The translations under genes and the position numbers were made by a program. Shown here piece by piece: positions 63,659-64,000 of a stretch of DNA of 64,000 bases. The stretch lies in contig NZ_FQUX01000001.1 in NCBI RefSeq assembly GCF_900129275.1, forward strand, positions 124,001 to 188,000, written 5' to 3'. The DNA comes from Arenibacter palladensis. Lineage in GTDB: Bacteria; Bacteroidota; Bacteroidia; Flavobacteriales; Flavobacteriaceae. Every line of letters starts with the position of its first letter. The stretch's first letter is position 1. Below the pieces are notes generated by a model. That model worked only from the letters and a program-made list of their open reading frames with translations, did not search any database and was not told the DNA's origin.

Positions 63659-64000
63659 TCAGGACAAGAACATCTCTTTTGGTTTTTTGAAACATTTAAA
63701 TTCTACCATATGCCCATTGGGATCCTGAATAAAAAAGGACTTATGCTCGCCTATCTTATCCTTTAAAAATACGACCTCGATCGTAAGTTCATATTCCGAC
63801 TTCGTCAATTTGGCATGCAACTTATTCCAAGTGTCTTCATCCACAATGACCCCAAAGTGAAAAGAAGGCAACACGGTATCTTCGAATTTATAAGTCTTAA
63901 AGGCAAAATTAAAAATGCCTGCCTTGGTGAACGTAATCTGGTTTCCAAATAAATTAATATCCAGCCATCGGGAAGAGTGCCTTCCCAATTCGGCACCGAT
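63659..64000 (-). CDS. VOC family protein, 5' end beyond the window
   Basis: The frame reads through the right edge without a start. The visible part (about 113 residues, GRHSSRWLDINLFGNQITF near its beginning) is a VOC module with PSFHFGVIVDEDTW (His) and the end SFFIQDPNGHMVEFKCF (Glu). About 20-25 N-terminal residues with the first metal ligand should lie outside the window. An internal ATG at 63988 is not the likely start. Substrate unknown. Confidence 0.8.
   Translation of the reverse strand: MGAELGRHSSRWLDINLFGNQITFTKAGIFNFAFKTYKFEDTVLPSFHFGVIVDEDTWNKLHAKLTKSEYELTIEVVFLKDKIGEHKSFFIQDPNGHMVEFKCFKKPKEMFLS

Overview
The window looks like chromosomal DNA of a marine member of the Flavobacteriaceae (Bacteroidetes), of the Maribacter/Arenibacter/Zobellia type. 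The evidence is: secreted proteins with type IX secretion (T9SS) C-terminal sorting domains, promoters with the Bacteroidetes -7 element TAnnTTTG (several with a TTTG about 20 bases upstream), a tRNA without encoded CCA, moderately AT-rich DNA, and conserved flavobacterial gene orders such as prs-rplY-pth and TPR-DUF4286-rsmA-mgtE. The genus is inference; no 16S gene is present.

Layout. 0.1-9 kb: housekeeping genes, mostly minus strand (mgtE, rsmA, DUF4286, TPR protein, serS, HTTM membrane protein, ribF), with one decayed outer-membrane-like ORF near 4.7-4.9 kb. 9-13.5 kb: a secreted reprolysin-like metalloprotease with a P-domain and T9SS tail, followed by a surface lipoprotein. 13.5-15.9 kb: pth, rplY, prs. 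15.9-16.5 kb: an unusual tRNA-Leu(CAA) locus, with a GIY-YIG gene between the promoter and the tRNA and a truncated upstream tRNA copy split by two 19-20 base palindromes. 16.5-18.7 kb: VOC protein and HxlR regulator, a lipoprotein subclass B1 metallo-beta-lactamase, and an XRE regulator. 19-25.8 kb: a three-gene cluster of transglutaminase/DUF2126, circularly permuted ATP-grasp/alpha-E and a second transglutaminase, a predicted peptide-ligation system of unknown product. 25.9-28.2 kb: a two-component pair. 28.7-33.1 kb: a dienelactone hydrolase and a sugar-oxidation cassette (symporter, SMP-30 lactonase, SDR) whose IlvD/Edd dehydratase survives only as 40 N-terminal codons. 33.6-36.7 kb: denitrification cluster (NirK-cytochrome c fusion, NirV-like protein, SCO-type copper chaperone) behind a palindromic operator. 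36.7-42.7 kb: mfd, TlpA-like thioredoxin, ACT-like protein, YraN. 42.9-46.1 kb: DUF1800/DUF1501 pair. 46.2-51.3 kb: metG, tex, ferritin and a small Cys-rich basic protein. 51.4-51.9 kb: three long inverted-repeat elements carrying the same palindrome family as the tRNA locus. 52-64 kb: ssb, small accessory genes, a 4-base-overlapping VOC/LbetaH pair, CBS protein, a membrane M28 peptidase with an NAD-binding gene, small secreted proteins, a RimB-RimK fusion, and a VOC gene cut by the right edge.

How the genes work together. The clearest functional units are the nirK-nirV-sco cluster (copper nitrite reductase plus maturation), the transglutaminase/ATP-grasp/alpha-E cluster (predicted peptide amide-bond synthesis and cleavage), the truncated sugar-acid pathway, and the DUF1800/DUF1501 pair in which only the second protein has export signals. 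The most unusual DNA-level signal is the short palindrome family. It interrupts a tRNA copy whose uninterrupted counterpart lies 300 bases downstream, and it also sits in the arms of the intergenic inverted repeats.
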